From: Chromatiales bacterium
GTDB lineage: Bacteria > Pseudomonadota > Gammaproteobacteria > Chromatiales > Chromatiaceae
Direction: 5' to 3'
Length of the DNA stretch: 64,000 bases
Assembly (NCBI GenBank): GCA_028280505.1
Contig: JANQLO010000085.1
Coordinates: forward strand, 1 to 64,000
Part shown: positions 44,417 through 54,362 of the stretch, piece after piece
Layout: each line of letters opens with the position of its first letter
Position numbering within the stretch: the stretch's first letter is position 1
The notes under the pieces: model-generated
What the model saw: the letters and a program-made list of their open reading frames with translations, nothing else
Database searches by the model: none
What the model was told of the DNA's origin: nothing
Translations under genes and position numbers: made by a program

Positions 44417-44986
44417 ATCGAGCGAAGGCGATGCTTCATCTGTCGCAGTGCCACGGTAGGCCTGCAAGGCATCCTGAGTTCTCGGCGATTCATCCGCCTC
44501 GTCGGCGGCTGCACGTTCCTCGGTCTGCCGGTCTCGCAGATCGGCACGCGCCCGATTCTCGGTCTGTGCCGCCTCTGCGGCGACGGCCCGGTCCTGTGCC
44601 GAGGGCTCGGCCGGGGCCAGCGCGGCACTGCGTACGACCTGCATCTTGCGAATTGTCGCGGCCGGGTCGTCAGCCACCGGCGAGCTGTCGATCTGTACTT
44701 CGCCACCAACGGCATACTGCCTGCCATCGGGACCGCGCGTGTAATTGTAGGTCGGCCCACCGGTAACATAGGCACCGCCTGCGGCAACGTGTGCCTGCTC
44801 GTGCTGCCGGACCTCACGATCACGTGACTTCAGATCCTGCAGCTCTTTGTACTCGCTCGACGTCGGGTCCTTCAGGGGATCGGTCGGGTCGATCGGATCA
44901 AGCGCCTGACGCATGCTCGTACGCGACCCGCCCGCAATGGACAGGGCCGAACGTCCGAACAAAGACAAGCTTGCTCCCGATGTCAT
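44405..44986 (-). CDS. SprA-related putative metalloprotease
   Basis: A 193-residue protein with the SprA-related metalloprotease domain. The zinc motif H62-E63-x-x-H66 lies in [13 protein letters not shown], followed by [21 protein letters not shown] Ser/Thr-rich N-terminus and an Ala/Glu/Arg-rich coiled-coil-like C-terminus flank it. There is no clear signal peptide. Proteolysis by this family has not been well shown. Its stop lies inside the DUF971 gene end. Confidence 0.8.
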   Translation of the reverse strand: MTSGASLSLFGRSALSIAGGSRTSMRQALDPIDPTDPLKDPTSSEYKELQDLKSRDREVRQHEQAHVAAGGAYVTGGPTYNYTRGPDGRQYAVGGEVQIDSSPVADDPAATIRKMQVVRSAALAPAEPSAQDRAVAAEAAQTENRARADLRDRQTEERAAADEADESPRTQDALQAYRGTATDEASPSLDLIA

Positions 44987-45373
44987 GATGTCGTGTACCC
45001 GTGCGGCTTCTAGCCAGGGATAATATTGTCGCTCACTATTGTCATTCTAATCCAACATCCGCTAAGCCCTGGGAATCTATGGAATTACCGACATTCCCAC
45101 AATCAGGAAGACACTTCCCAGCTTGCGTCCCAAAACTTCAGTTCAACCGCCGAACTGCCGTTCATTACGGGTATGGACACACTGATCTCGCTAAGAAAAT
45201 CAAATCATTGCGTGTGTAATGGGTCGCTTGCGACGGCGAAGCCGGAATCTACCGGGCACCCCGACCCAGGTATTTGGTAGCGAGCCAAACGTTCAAACAA
45301 CAAACATCGGCCTCGTGCGAGGCTGACGAGAATCGACTCTGTAGCCCAAATCCGAAAGGTGATATCGATATCC
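44987..45373. other. 387-base intergenic region with possible structured leader
   Basis: No gene is supported. The segment serves as upstream region for the divergent SprA-type gene and the GGDEF-EAL gene. GGGTCG near 45220 can pair with CGACCC near 45260, and GCCTCG-TG-CGAGGC (45310-45323) forms a short hairpin. The c-di-GMP riboswitch (GEMM) core sequence was looked for and not seen. Confidence 0.4.
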
Positions 45374-48300
45374 GTGAGAATACCGCAGCGGCTACTGCCA
45401 TCCCTCTGCACACTGGTATGCGGCATGACATTGTGCGCGGCGGCCGCGGCGCACACTGCCCGGGTATTCGTGTTGCATTCCTACAACCAGGAATACCCCT
45501 GGACACTGAGCCAACACCAGAGCTTCGTCGACACCTTACGTTCCGAAAGCGATCACGAAATCGTTATCGAAACCGAGCATCTCGACACCAAACGACGGCC
45601 CTACACTGACGATTACGGTGTACGTTTTGCCGAATACCTGCGTTTCAAATACGAAGATTTTTGGCCGCATGCCATTTACGTTTCAGACGATGACGCATTG
45701 AATTTCGCCCTGGCCCACCTGGATTCAATCTTTCCGGGCGTCCCGATGGTCTTTTCCGGTGTCAACAACTTCGATGCACTCGAATGGATACAGGGCCGTC
45801 CGATCACCGGGGTATTCGAAAGAAAAGATATCGCGGCCAACCTCAAACTGTTAGCCGATATGGGGCGCACGACCTATCACATCGTCGTGGTGGGCGACGC
45901 ATCGAACACCTACCGCGCAATCGAACGTGAAATCCGAAACGCACTTCGGGATCATCCGCGTATCCGCGCACAATTCGTGGCCGCGGAGCGATTGAGCGAC
46001 ATCCTCGACGGAATCGTCGAACAACCGGGCAGCACCCTGTTTCTTACGACACTGGGCGGCGTCAAAGACGAGTACGATCGGGTACTACCGCTGAAAGAAA
46101 CGATTTGGCATCTCGTTGCCGCGGGCCACCGGATCGCCATAAGCATGGAGGACGTCTACCTCAGCAACGGGATACTCGGCGGCTACGTCACCAGCGGTAA
46201 GCGCCAGGGTGAAACCGCAGCCAGACTGCTCAACGACTACATTGAAAACAACGTACTCCCGGCACCGATCACGAAGAGTCCCAACGAATATGTGATCGAC
46301 GCAGGAGAACTCACCCGTCACGGACTGAAACTGCCGCCCGAAGTTGTCGCAAACGCGAGGCTGCTCAACAAACCCGTCTCGTTCTTCAAACGCCACCGCA
46401 TCGGGATACTCTATGCACTCGGCATCGTGAGTCTACTGCTGGTTGTCTCGCTACTGGTGTTCCTGAAAATTCTCGCGCGCAAGAATCTGCAAATCCGTTT
46501 TCGTTCGACACTGTTTGAAGAGCAAACCGAAATTGCGCTCAGGGCCAAAGACAGTCTGAACGAGGCGCAACATCTGGCCAAACAAGGCAGTTGGGACTGG
46601 CACCGCAATATCAATCTGTTCGCCTGGTCGGACGGATTGAAACATCTTTGCGGCCATCCCCCGGATTTCAAAGACGACCGTTACGACGCATTCCTCGAAC
46701 ATCTTCCGCAAGAGGATCGGATCGGATTCACCACCACCGTCGAAGATGTCTGCGAAACCGGAGCAAGACGCGAACTCACCCATCAGCTCATTCGTGCCGA
46801 TGGACAGGTCCTTACAGTACGCCACACGGTGAAGCCCCTGCCTACGCGGCACGCCGGCTCGTACCGGGTCATCGGTACCGTTCAGGACATCACCGAACAA
46901 CAGGCAGCCGATCGACGACTGCGGGAAAGCGAGGAAAAGTATCGCCGACTGTTCGAGCTGTCCGATGACCCCATGTGGTTGATAGTGGACGGACACTTCG
47001 TCATGGCCAACCGGGCCGCCGGCCGCATTCTCGGCTATTCCTCTGTCGAACCGCTACTGAACCTGGATCCCGCAGCCCTATCCCCGCCATCTCAGCCCGA
47101 CGGCAGACGGTCGATCGATAAGGCCGATGAAATGATGGCCGCCGCCTATCAATCCGGCTACCACCGCTTCGAATGGGTGCATAAACGCGAGGACGCCAGC
47201 CTGCTGACCGTCGAAGTCTCATTTACCAAAATCCCCTATCAGGGAAAGGACGCCTTGTTCTGTATCTGGCGCGACATCACCGAAGTTAAAAAGGTGCAGA
47301 AGGCACTGGAGGAAAAAACCGCCTTTCTCAAAGGCATTCTGAGTTCATCGGAAAAGATCGCGATTATCGCCACCGATGCACAAGGCCGGGTGCAATACTA
47401 CAACGCACAATCGGAAAATCTGTTCGGCATGGCCGCCGATGACGTGCTCGGCATGAACCTACTCGAAATCCACAATCTCCGGGGTATACCGACCACACGC
47501 ACGCGAGAAGGCCTGAAACACGCAAAACAGTTGGGAGAGTATCGCTTCACCATGAATAGCGAGCAGCCTGACGGGCGACGTTACGTCGATGCGCGTATTT
47601 CCCCGATCTTCAAAGCCGATCAACAATTCGCAGGCTATATGCTGATGTGCGAAGACGTCACCGATCAACGTCGCGCATCCGAACTCATCGAATACCAGGC
47701 AACCTACGACGCCCTGACCGAACTACCCAACCGCCGTATGTTCATGGACCAGTTGCATCAGTCATTGGCACGGTCGATACGCCAGGGTCACCAGAGCGCC
47801 GTGTTGTTTCTCGATCTGGACAACTTCAAGACCATCAACGACTCACTCGGCCATCCTGTAGGGGACGCGATGTTGCGTGAGGCCGCATCGCGGATAAAGC
47901 ACGGCGTACGTGCCGAAGACACGGTCGCGCGACTCGGTGGCGACGAGTTCGTCGTACTGTTCTCCGAGCTCTCGCATACCCGCGACGAAGCCGTACGCAT
48001 CGTGCAGAACTTGGCCGAAAAGATCCACAAAAGCCTGGCACAGCCGTATCTGATAGAAAATCATGACCTGCACATCACGCCCAGCATCGGGATTGCCGTA
48101 TTCCCATCGGGCACCGAGAACGCCGACGATATCCTTCGCCAGGCCGACACCGCGATGTATCAGGCAAAAGAAGCCGGCCGTAATGCGATCCGCTTCTTCC
48201 TGCCGAGCATGCAATGGGCTGCGGAACAACGCCTCAAGGTGATCAACCAACTGCGTCAGGCGCTGCCGAGAAACGAGTTCCGGCTGCTTTATCAACCGCA

Positions 48301-49027
48301 GTTCGATGCTTTCCGCAATCTCAGCGGTGCCGAAACCCTGTTGCGCTGGCAGCATCCCGAACAAGGTCTGATCATGCCCGGTGACTTTATCCATCTCGCC
48401 GAAGAGGCCGCGCTCATTCTGCCAATCGGCGATTGGGTGCTACATGAGGCATTGACTCAGGTAAAAACATGGCACACCGCGGGCGTGATGGCCAAGGATA
48501 GCCGTGTCGCGGTAAACGTCAGCGCGCTGCAATTCCATCAGCCGGACTTCGTCAACAATGTAGAACGTGCTTTGGATGATACGGGCACATCGCCAACGTG
48601 GCTGACGCTCGAGATGACCGAAAGCATCCTGCTGGAGGATGTCGACGAAACGGTGGAGAAAATCCAGATGCTCAAGCGTCTCGGCGTGCGCTTTTCCATC
48701 GATGACTTTGGTACCGGCTATTCGTCGCTCGCCTACCTCAAGCGCCTACCGATCGACGAGATCAAAATCGACCGTTCATTCGTTCGTGACATCATGATCG
48801 ATGCCAACGATGCCGCACTGGTCGACACCATTCTGACCCTGGCCAGCCACATCGGGCTGGAAGTCGTGGCCGAAGGTGTCGAATCGGCGCAGATTTTCGA
48901 GTTTCTCCGCGAACGTGGCTGTCCCTACTTCCAGGGTTACTATTTTGGCCAACCCGTATCGGCCGAGGCATTCGATGCCTTGTGCATACAAGCCAATCAG
49001 CATTCGATTACGGGCAAGGCATCCTAA
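45374..49027 (+). CDS. Membrane GGDEF-EAL protein with periplasmic ABC-type binding domain and PAS domains
   Basis: A 1217-residue c-di-GMP signalling protein. A signal peptide (MRIPQRLLPSLCTLVCGM) is followed by a periplasmic ABC_sub_bind-like domain (about 30-320), a membrane helix near 345-370 (IGILYALGIVSLLLVVSLLV), three PAS domains (about 400-800), GGDEF (about 854, motif GGDEF intact) and EAL (motif ETLLR, catalytic Glu987). Both cyclase and phosphodiesterase sites look functional. GTG 45374 is preferred to GTG 45359 because AAAGGTGA precedes it and the signal peptide starts there. The sensed ligand is unknown. Confidence 0.92.
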   Translation: MRIPQRLLPSLCTLVCGMTLCAAAAAHTARVFVLHSYNQEYPWTLSQHQSFVDTLRSESDHEIVIETEHLDTKRRPYTDDYGVRFAEYLRFKYEDFWPHAIYVSDDDALNFALAHLDSIFPGVPMVFSGVNNFDALEWIQGRPITGVFERKDIAANLKLLADMGRTTYHIVVVGDASNTYRAIEREIRNALRDHPRIRAQFVAAERLSDILDGIVEQPGSTLFLTTLGGVKDEYDRVLPLKETIWHLVAAGHRIAISMEDVYLSNGILGGYVTSGKRQGETAARLLNDYIENNVLPAPITKSPNEYVIDAGELTRHGLKLPPEVVANARLLNKPVSFFKRHRIGILYALGIVSLLLVVSLLVFLKILARKNLQIRFRSTLFEEQTEIALRAKDSLNEAQHLAKQGSWDWHRNINLFAWSDGLKHLCGHPPDFKDDRYDAFLEHLPQEDRIGFTTTVEDVCETGARRELTHQLIRADGQVLTVRHTVKPLPTRHAGSYRVIGTVQDITEQQAADRRLRESEEKYRRLFELSDDPMWLIVDGHFVMANRAAGRILGYSSVEPLLNLDPAALSPPSQPDGRRSIDKADEMMAAAYQSGYHRFEWVHKREDASLLTVEVSFTKIPYQGKDALFCIWRDITEVKKVQKALEEKTAFLKGILSSSEKIAIIATDAQGRVQYYNAQSENLFGMAADDVLGMNLLEIHNLRGIPTTRTREGLKHAKQLGEYRFTMNSEQPDGRRYVDARISPIFKADQQFAGYMLMCEDVTDQRRASELIEYQATYDALTELPNRRMFMDQLHQSLARSIRQGHQSAVLFLDLDNFKTINDSLGHPVGDAMLREAASRIKHGVRAEDTVARLGGDEFVVLFSELSHTRDEAVRIVQNLAEKIHKSLAQPYLIENHDLHITPSIGIAVFPSGTENADDILRQADTAMYQAKEAGRNAIRFFLPSMQWAAEQRLKVINQLRQALPRNEFRLLYQPQFDAFRNLSGAETLLRWQHPEQGLIMPGDFIHLAEEAALILPIGDWVLHEALTQVKTWHTAGVMAKDSRVAVNVSALQFHQPDFVNNVERALDDTGTSPTWLTLEMTESILLEDVDETVEKIQMLKRLGVRFSIDDFGTGYSSLAYLKRLPIDEIKIDRSFVRDIMIDANDAALVDTILTLASHIGLEVVAEGVESAQIFEFLRERGCPYFQGYYFGQPVSAEAFDALCIQANQHSITGKAS

Positions 49028-49100
49028 AGATAAATCCCGGCGACGCATTAACGAACGGCCGGACCGGCCGGGCTTACCCGACGTTTCCAAAAGTCACCGT

Positions 49101-51365
49101 TCAGCCGGTCGCGGCATCCCTGTGCGTCTGAAGCTGATCCAGCAATACGTCGATCGACATGGGCCGCCCGACGAGATATCCCTGTAGCTGCGAGCAGCCG
49201 TGATACTGCAAAAAACGCCGTTGGCCGTCTGTCTCGACCCCTTCGGCGACGGTATCCAAATCGAGCTCGCGCGCAACCGCAAGCATGGCGGTGACCAACG
49301 CTCTGTCGGCACTGTCCGTCTCCAGGTCGCGGATAAACTCACGATCGATCTTCAGGGTCGTGACCGGCAGACGCTTGAGATAACTCAGGCTGGAAAAACC
49401 CGTCCCGAAGTCATCGATGGCCAGACGCAGACCGGCATCGCGCAACACGCCCAACTGCGGCACGCTTTCCGCCATGATGCTCTCGGTCACCTCGAGTTCA
49501 AGGAGATGAAGCGGCACCTCGCTCAGCTGCAGCTGACCCAACAAGCGGGGAATGAAATCGATACTGCGAAACTGCCGTACCGAGACATTGACCGCCATAT
49601 TGAAGCTTTCGACCTGTTCGCGTATCAGGCGCAGATCATGCAATGCCCTTTGCAACACGAACCAACCGATCGCATCGATCATGCCGGTCTCTTCGGCGAT
49701 CGGAATGAACTCCAGCGGAGACACACTCCCCAACTTGGGATGTTCCCAACGCAACAAGGCCTCCGCACCCTCCCAAACCAGGGTCTTTCCATTGCACTTG
49801 GGTTGGTAGACGACACGCAGTTCATCGTGGGCCAGGGCCGACCGCAGTGCACTCTCGACCTCGATACGGCGGGCGGTTGCGGTATTGTGGCAGGGCTCGA
49901 AAAAGCAAAAACTATTGCGCCCCGCATCCTTAGCACGGTAGAGCGCGGTATCGGCATTCTTCAGCAAGGTCTCCGTTTCGCTGCCATCATTGGGAAACAT
50001 GGCCACACCGATACTCACGGTACTGAACAGCTCACGGCCTTCAACCTCGAACGGCCGATTGAAATCATCCAGAATACGCGAAGCCAAGCCATGTGCATCA
50101 TTGGGCTCGGTAAGGTCCGGCAGGATAACCAGAAACTCGTCACCTCCCAGACGGCCGACGGTATCGCCCTGGCGCAACGACATACGCAGGCGATCGGCAC
50201 ACATGCTCAGCAACCTGTCTCCGGCCTTGTGACCCAGGGTATCGTTAATGCGTTTGAACTGATCCAGGTCGATGTACATGACCGCGACGTGCCGCTTGAA
50301 ATGGCGCGCACGCTCAATGTCTTGGCGAATACGATCCTCCAACAGCACACGGTTCGGCAGCCGTGTGAGCGCATCGTGGGTTGCATGATGTATGAGTTCG
50401 TCTTCGTATAGTTTTTGGTTTCGTAGCAAATAGTTGAAAATCAGCCAACCGAAAATCAGCGCAACGCCGAACAGGAAAGTCGGCACACTCATGCGCTGAA
50501 TAAAGCCTTTTATCATCTGGCGACTGTCGTAGCTCGCAATGACGGTCAGCGGGAAACGTTCCAACCGGACCGACTTGCTCAGCGCATCCGGCAACCAAGG
50601 GTCGCGAACTTCCCCGCCAACAGGTATCGCACTAAACCCTTCGACCGGATTTGAATAGATCGCCTCGCGCGACTGGTTTTCCTTTGACAACGCGAGCTGT
50701 ACATAACCGTCGTCCCGCATCAGTGTCAGACGCATGCCGGGCTTCAGTTCGATCGCATTCCACATCGCCGCCTCGGCATCGATATCGATACCGGCGGTCA
50801 TGGCCAGCGATACCTGTTGATCTTCATCACGCAATGCCAGACGCACGGGTATCAGCCAATACTCCAGCAAAGGAAAGTAATACGTACGGCCAACAACCAT
50901 GCGATGGCTTTCCAGTGCCTCCAGCAAACTCACGCGCGACACTTCCTCGTCCATGAGGCTGGGCAACGGCCTATCGGGTTCGATTGAAGACACCAGAAGC
51001 AATTGGCCATCTTTTCGGAGCAGTCCAAAACCCGCCATTGCCGTATTGATATCGAGCATCTGCTCGATGAGTTGGCGGCCCCGTTCGGGTTCGCTCATCG
51101 CACCGGCTTCTTCCAGGCGGCGGCCGAGCACGCGTAACATGGATTCCTGATGACTCAAAACGGTCTCAGTCGTCTGACGGAACAGACGTTTGACATAACT
51201 CAGTTCGCGGCTGAGCGAACTCTGCGTTTCATGCCAGGTATTGACGGCGAACAGCATGAAGGCAAAGCTCATCGCCATCACCGTGCTGATAAAGATCAGA
51301 CGTACCTGACCTCCACCTCGGGAATATGACAGCTTGGGCGAATGTCCGTGCTCATGCGTAAGCAT
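49101..51365 (-). CDS. Membrane GGDEF-EAL protein with extracytoplasmic sensor
   Basis: A 754-residue protein: membrane helix about 20-42, a Cache/CHASE-like extracytoplasmic sensor of about 230 residues, second helix about 285-310 (VPTFLFGVALIFGWLIFNYL), GGDEF domain (motif from Gly407) and EAL domain (EALLR, Glu535; DDFGTGFSSL intact). Both activities are possible; one often dominates. It is convergent with the other GGDEF-EAL gene, 73 bases apart, with GGCCGGACCGGCC between them. Its own upstream region is AT-rich. Confidence 0.93.
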   Translation of the reverse strand: MLTHEHGHSPKLSYSRGGGQVRLIFISTVMAMSFAFMLFAVNTWHETQSSLSRELSYVKRLFRQTTETVLSHQESMLRVLGRRLEEAGAMSEPERGRQLIEQMLDINTAMAGFGLLRKDGQLLLVSSIEPDRPLPSLMDEEVSRVSLLEALESHRMVVGRTYYFPLLEYWLIPVRLALRDEDQQVSLAMTAGIDIDAEAAMWNAIELKPGMRLTLMRDDGYVQLALSKENQSREAIYSNPVEGFSAIPVGGEVRDPWLPDALSKSVRLERFPLTVIASYDSRQMIKGFIQRMSVPTFLFGVALIFGWLIFNYLLRNQKLYEDELIHHATHDALTRLPNRVLLEDRIRQDIERARHFKRHVAVMYIDLDQFKRINDTLGHKAGDRLLSMCADRLRMSLRQGDTVGRLGGDEFLVILPDLTEPNDAHGLASRILDDFNRPFEVEGRELFSTVSIGVAMFPNDGSETETLLKNADTALYRAKDAGRNSFCFFEPCHNTATARRIEVESALRSALAHDELRVVYQPKCNGKTLVWEGAEALLRWEHPKLGSVSPLEFIPIAEETGMIDAIGWFVLQRALHDLRLIREQVESFNMAVNVSVRQFRSIDFIPRLLGQLQLSEVPLHLLELEVTESIMAESVPQLGVLRDAGLRLAIDDFGTGFSSLSYLKRLPVTTLKIDREFIRDLETDSADRALVTAMLAVARELDLDTVAEGVETDGQRRFLQYHGCSQLQGYLVGRPMSIDVLLDQLQTHRDAATG

Positions 51366-51661
51366 CAGTTAAGTAACCATCGTTGCTCCGGTGCAATACG
51401 AGCGCCTGGAAACAGCGCATCGGTACACAGCCACGCGGTATCCTGCTACGCCTTTCACCATTCTCATAGTGAATGGATTCCCTTGTCGCGGAGATGCTAG
51501 CGGCCACGCTAGGGGATTTTTTAGATTACGCACCCGTTCTCGGCCAAAGTAAACAAGGTATTCAAGACATAAAAATTATCAATGGCTGTCGATAGATAAA
51601 ATCGTTAACCGCGCCCTGCGGCGGTCTTATTGCCGACAAGGCTCGAAACGGGCGAAGCGGC
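51366..51661. other. Intergenic region, nearly 300 bases, AT-rich
   Basis: Noticeably poorer in GC than its surroundings, with the run GGGATTTTTTAGATTACG and ATAAAAATTATC. No gene, clear terminator or repeat is seen. It holds the promoter region of the GGDEF-EAL gene to the left and the 3' end of the CinA/MoaB-like gene to the right. Confidence 0.4.
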
Positions 51662-52417
51662 TCAGGTGTTTCGTTCCGGGTCACCGGTAAGATCGAACGA
51701 AATTCCACGGACTTCCAATCGGGCGATCAACTCGCTGAACGGTCGTTCAAGATCACCCCGGCCTCGAAATCCGAGTTCGATCTGAAACACGTCGCCAAGG
51801 CGCGGCAGACTGAACAACTTGGCTGACGGAAAGCGCGTATTCAGCTCTTCCATCAAATCCATTAGCTGGCTCTCGGTGACACCGCGAACCCGCACGGAAA
51901 CCTGATGTTCGGGACTACCGCCGTCGGGATAGTGGGTATCCAGTACCCAGGCGGCCATAGGGTGCGCCATATCGGGAAAACCGGGTAGGAAATAATGCCG
52001 CGCAATACTGAAACCCGGGATGCGATTGTAGGGGTTGGGGATGATCCGGCTGCCGACCGGCAACTCGCCCATCTTGACCCTATGCGGATAGGCCTCGGCA
52101 CCGAACCGCGCCTCGATTTCGGCGATGGCCTCCGGATGCCGGAACAATGCAACACCGGCGGCTCGGGCCGCACAGGCTCGGGTGTGATCGTCCGGTGTCG
52201 CACCGATACCCCCGCAGCTGAATACCGGTACATCGTCGGCCATGGTGCGTCTGAACTCGGCGGTCAAGACATCGGGATCATCCGGCAGGATACGCAACCA
52301 GGCCACACCGAATCCGCGTTCACGTAGCAGACCGCCGATGCCGTCGAAATGCCGGTCACGCCGCCGGCCGTTGAGAATCTCGTCACCAATCACCAAGATG
52401 CCGAAGGACTGGGTCAT
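51662..52417 (-). CDS. MoaB/CinA N-terminal-type molybdopterin-binding-fold protein
   Basis: A 251-residue protein with the MoCF_biosynth fold: FGILVIGDEILNGRRRDRHF, FSCGGIGATPDDHTRACAAR, and the cap sequence IPGFSIARHYFLPGFPDMAH. It lacks the C-terminal amidohydrolase of full CinA. Such short relatives occur widely without a proven function; roles in nicotinamide-nucleotide or cofactor repair are suspected. It is the last of four minus-strand genes starting with argG, 10 bases after the DUF523/DUF1722 gene. Confidence 0.85.
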   Translation of the reverse strand: MTQSFGILVIGDEILNGRRRDRHFDGIGGLLRERGFGVAWLRILPDDPDVLTAEFRRTMADDVPVFSCGGIGATPDDHTRACAARAAGVALFRHPEAIAEIEARFGAEAYPHRVKMGELPVGSRIIPNPYNRIPGFSIARHYFLPGFPDMAHPMAAWVLDTHYPDGGSPEHQVSVRVRGVTESQLMDLMEELNTRFPSAKLFSLPRLGDVFQIELGFRGRGDLERPFSELIARLEVRGISFDLTGDPERNT

Positions 52418-52427
52418 GCATTCCCCG

Positions 52428-53384
52428 TCAAATGCCGTTTCTCAATCCCAGGGACTCGGGATAGGGATCGAGATACCACTGTTGATCGATATAGTGATCG
52501 GGATATCTTCTGAAGTAATGCCGCAGCAACTTCATGGGGACGACCAAGGGTACTTCTTCACGACGATAGGCCTCGATACTCTCGGTAAGCTCTTTTTTGT
52601 CGTCGCCATCGATTCGGTCTTTCAGATAACCCTGAATATGCTGCAATGCATTGACATGACGCTTACGCCCGACACGCCGCTTGAGTGCCGTCATCAACTC
52701 TGCCTCATAGGCATCGGCAATCCTGTTCAGGTCAACGCCCTTTAGATGGGACAACAAGCGGCCCAAACGCTGATAAGCCGCCTGCGAATGCGTCATCAAC
52801 ATATACTTGTGGCGCGCATGAAAATCGATCAACGCTTTGGCGTCGAGACCACGGGCACGGAGGGTTTGCCAACGCCGATAGGTGAACACCCGATTGACGA
52901 AGTTCTCTCGCAGCATGGGGTCATTCAGCCTGCCTTCCTCTTCGCAAGGCAGATTCGGCAGGCCTTCCATCAGCACCCTGGCGTAGGCACCGACACCTTT
53001 CTTGGTCGCATGGCCGTTTTCGGCATAGAGCTTCACCCGTTCCATACCGCAGCTCGGCGACTTGCTCATAAAGACATAGCCGCTGATGTCACCCAATTGG
53101 CCGGCCGTGTTCAATGCAAAATCTTCGAGCGCTCCGGTGACATCGACCGAAGGGTCTTCGACACCCAGCACCCGCACATTGTCCGGCGTACCGACCAGCC
53201 GAATCGGTGGCCGCGGCGTACCCAGGCCGATCGCCATCTCCGGGCAGATCGGCCGGTAATCGACGAATTCACCGAATTGATCGACCAACCAGCGATTACG
53301 CTTCGCGGTGCCGTCGTAGCGCACCTTCTGGCCGAGCAGGCAGCTACTGATTCCGATTTGCGGCCGCTCTGCATAGGCCATCAT
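52428..53384 (-). CDS. DUF523/DUF1722 (YbgA-type) protein
   Basis: A 318-residue fusion. Residues about 8-150 are DUF523: IGISSCLLGQKVRYDGTAKR, YRPICPEMAIGLGTPRPPIR and SKSPSCGMERVKLY, with three Cys that look like metal or cluster ligands. Residues about 170-310 are DUF1722: RRWQTLRARGLDAKALIDFH, HSQAAYQRLGRLL and HYIDQQWYLDPYP. The E. coli YbgA part is known from light-associated stress operons; the activity is unknown. ATG 53384 is used, because the longer frame lies inside the upstream gene. It follows the metallo-beta-lactamase gene by seven bases. Confidence 0.9.
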   Translation of the reverse strand: MMAYAERPQIGISSCLLGQKVRYDGTAKRNRWLVDQFGEFVDYRPICPEMAIGLGTPRPPIRLVGTPDNVRVLGVEDPSVDVTGALEDFALNTAGQLGDISGYVFMSKSPSCGMERVKLYAENGHATKKGVGAYARVLMEGLPNLPCEEEGRLNDPMLRENFVNRVFTYRRWQTLRARGLDAKALIDFHARHKYMLMTHSQAAYQRLGRLLSHLKGVDLNRIADAYEAELMTALKRRVGRKRHVNALQHIQGYLKDRIDGDDKKELTESIEAYRREEVPLVVPMKLLRHYFRRYPDHYIDQQWYLDPYPESLGLRNGI

Positions 53385-53391
53385 CGAAAAC

Positions 53392-54345
53392 TCAGAACGC
53401 CGCCTCTTCGGCTTCGAGAAAGGCCGCGTTGATATGCCCTCCCAACTCGACGTCGAAACCGGACCAGTCACGCCAGGGTTCCAACTGCGGTAACAACAAG
53501 GGCCGCAGTTCGAAATCGGCCAGGCCGTCGTCGACACCCTTTTGTGCCGTCGAATACAGGATCTGCAAATAATCGCGATAGCGCTCGGCAATCTCCGGCC
53601 CACCGCTGGGGCCATGGCCCGGTACGAAAACCCTGGCACCCGTCGCGATGGCATTGTTCAGTGCTTCGATGTTGCCGGCGAAGCTGCCGCCCTCCAGACG
53701 CAGGATACGTTCATGCCCCGCGTTGTCGCCGAGAAACATCACGCCCAGTTCCTTCACGTGCAGCATGATGTCGGTATCGGTATGTGCCTTGTCATTGTTC
53801 ATGACCGCATAGGTGAATCCGTCGATGACCAGTTCGTCACCGTCGGTCACCGGATGATCCGGCGCCACGACCTCGGTACCCAGCGTCGCCTTCTCGGTCA
53901 TACGCAACATCAATTCGACCCATTCGGTACCGACACCCGCAATCACCTTGGGCCCGACACGTTCATGGCCGTAAATGGGCACGTCCGGATACTTGGCGCG
54001 GACCGCCTGGTTACCGAGCCAGTGGTCACCATGGATATGTGAATTGAATACCGCCACGACGGGTTTGTCGGTGATCATTTCTATCCGGGCCAATACCATC
54101 TCGCCGATCTGCACGCTGCCGCCGGGGTCGACCACGACGACGCCCTTTTCACCGACAATGAAACCCGGATTATTCATGAAGCCCTGATTATCCGGTGACG
54201 GCAGTTCCTTCGGACCATGGATGACATAGACGCCCGAAGCGATCTCGTCCGGCATCCAGTCACCACGCAATGGCGCAGCCTTTTGTAGCGCGTAGGCCGT
54301 ACCCGCAATCAACACCAATGCCAACAACCCGTATCGCAGCTGCAT
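53392..54345 (-). CDS. Exported metallo-beta-lactamase-fold hydrolase
   Basis: A 317-residue protein with a signal peptide (LRYGLLALVLIAGTAYALQK). The MBL fold shows the zinc site SHIHGDHWLGNQ, GDNAGHERIL and VPGHGPSGG. It resembles SoxH/quinoprotein-relay-type periplasmic hydrolases, more than true beta-lactamases. The substrate is unknown; a sulfur or quinoprotein link would fit an organism with sqr, but is inference. It lies 17 bases after argG. Confidence 0.87.
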   Translation of the reverse strand: MQLRYGLLALVLIAGTAYALQKAAPLRGDWMPDEIASGVYVIHGPKELPSPDNQGFMNNPGFIVGEKGVVVVDPGGSVQIGEMVLARIEMITDKPVVAVFNSHIHGDHWLGNQAVRAKYPDVPIYGHERVGPKVIAGVGTEWVELMLRMTEKATLGTEVVAPDHPVTDGDELVIDGFTYAVMNNDKAHTDTDIMLHVKELGVMFLGDNAGHERILRLEGGSFAGNIEALNNAIATGARVFVPGHGPSGGPEIAERYRDYLQILYSTAQKGVDDGLADFELRPLLLPQLEPWRDWSGFDVELGGHINAAFLEAEEAAF

Positions 54346-54362
54346 AAGTCCCCCCTTTGTAT

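Noticed and set aside
45001-45373. c-di-GMP riboswitch before the GGDEF-EAL gene
   Set aside because: The conserved GEMM core and its tetraloop helix were not found, although some pairing is present.
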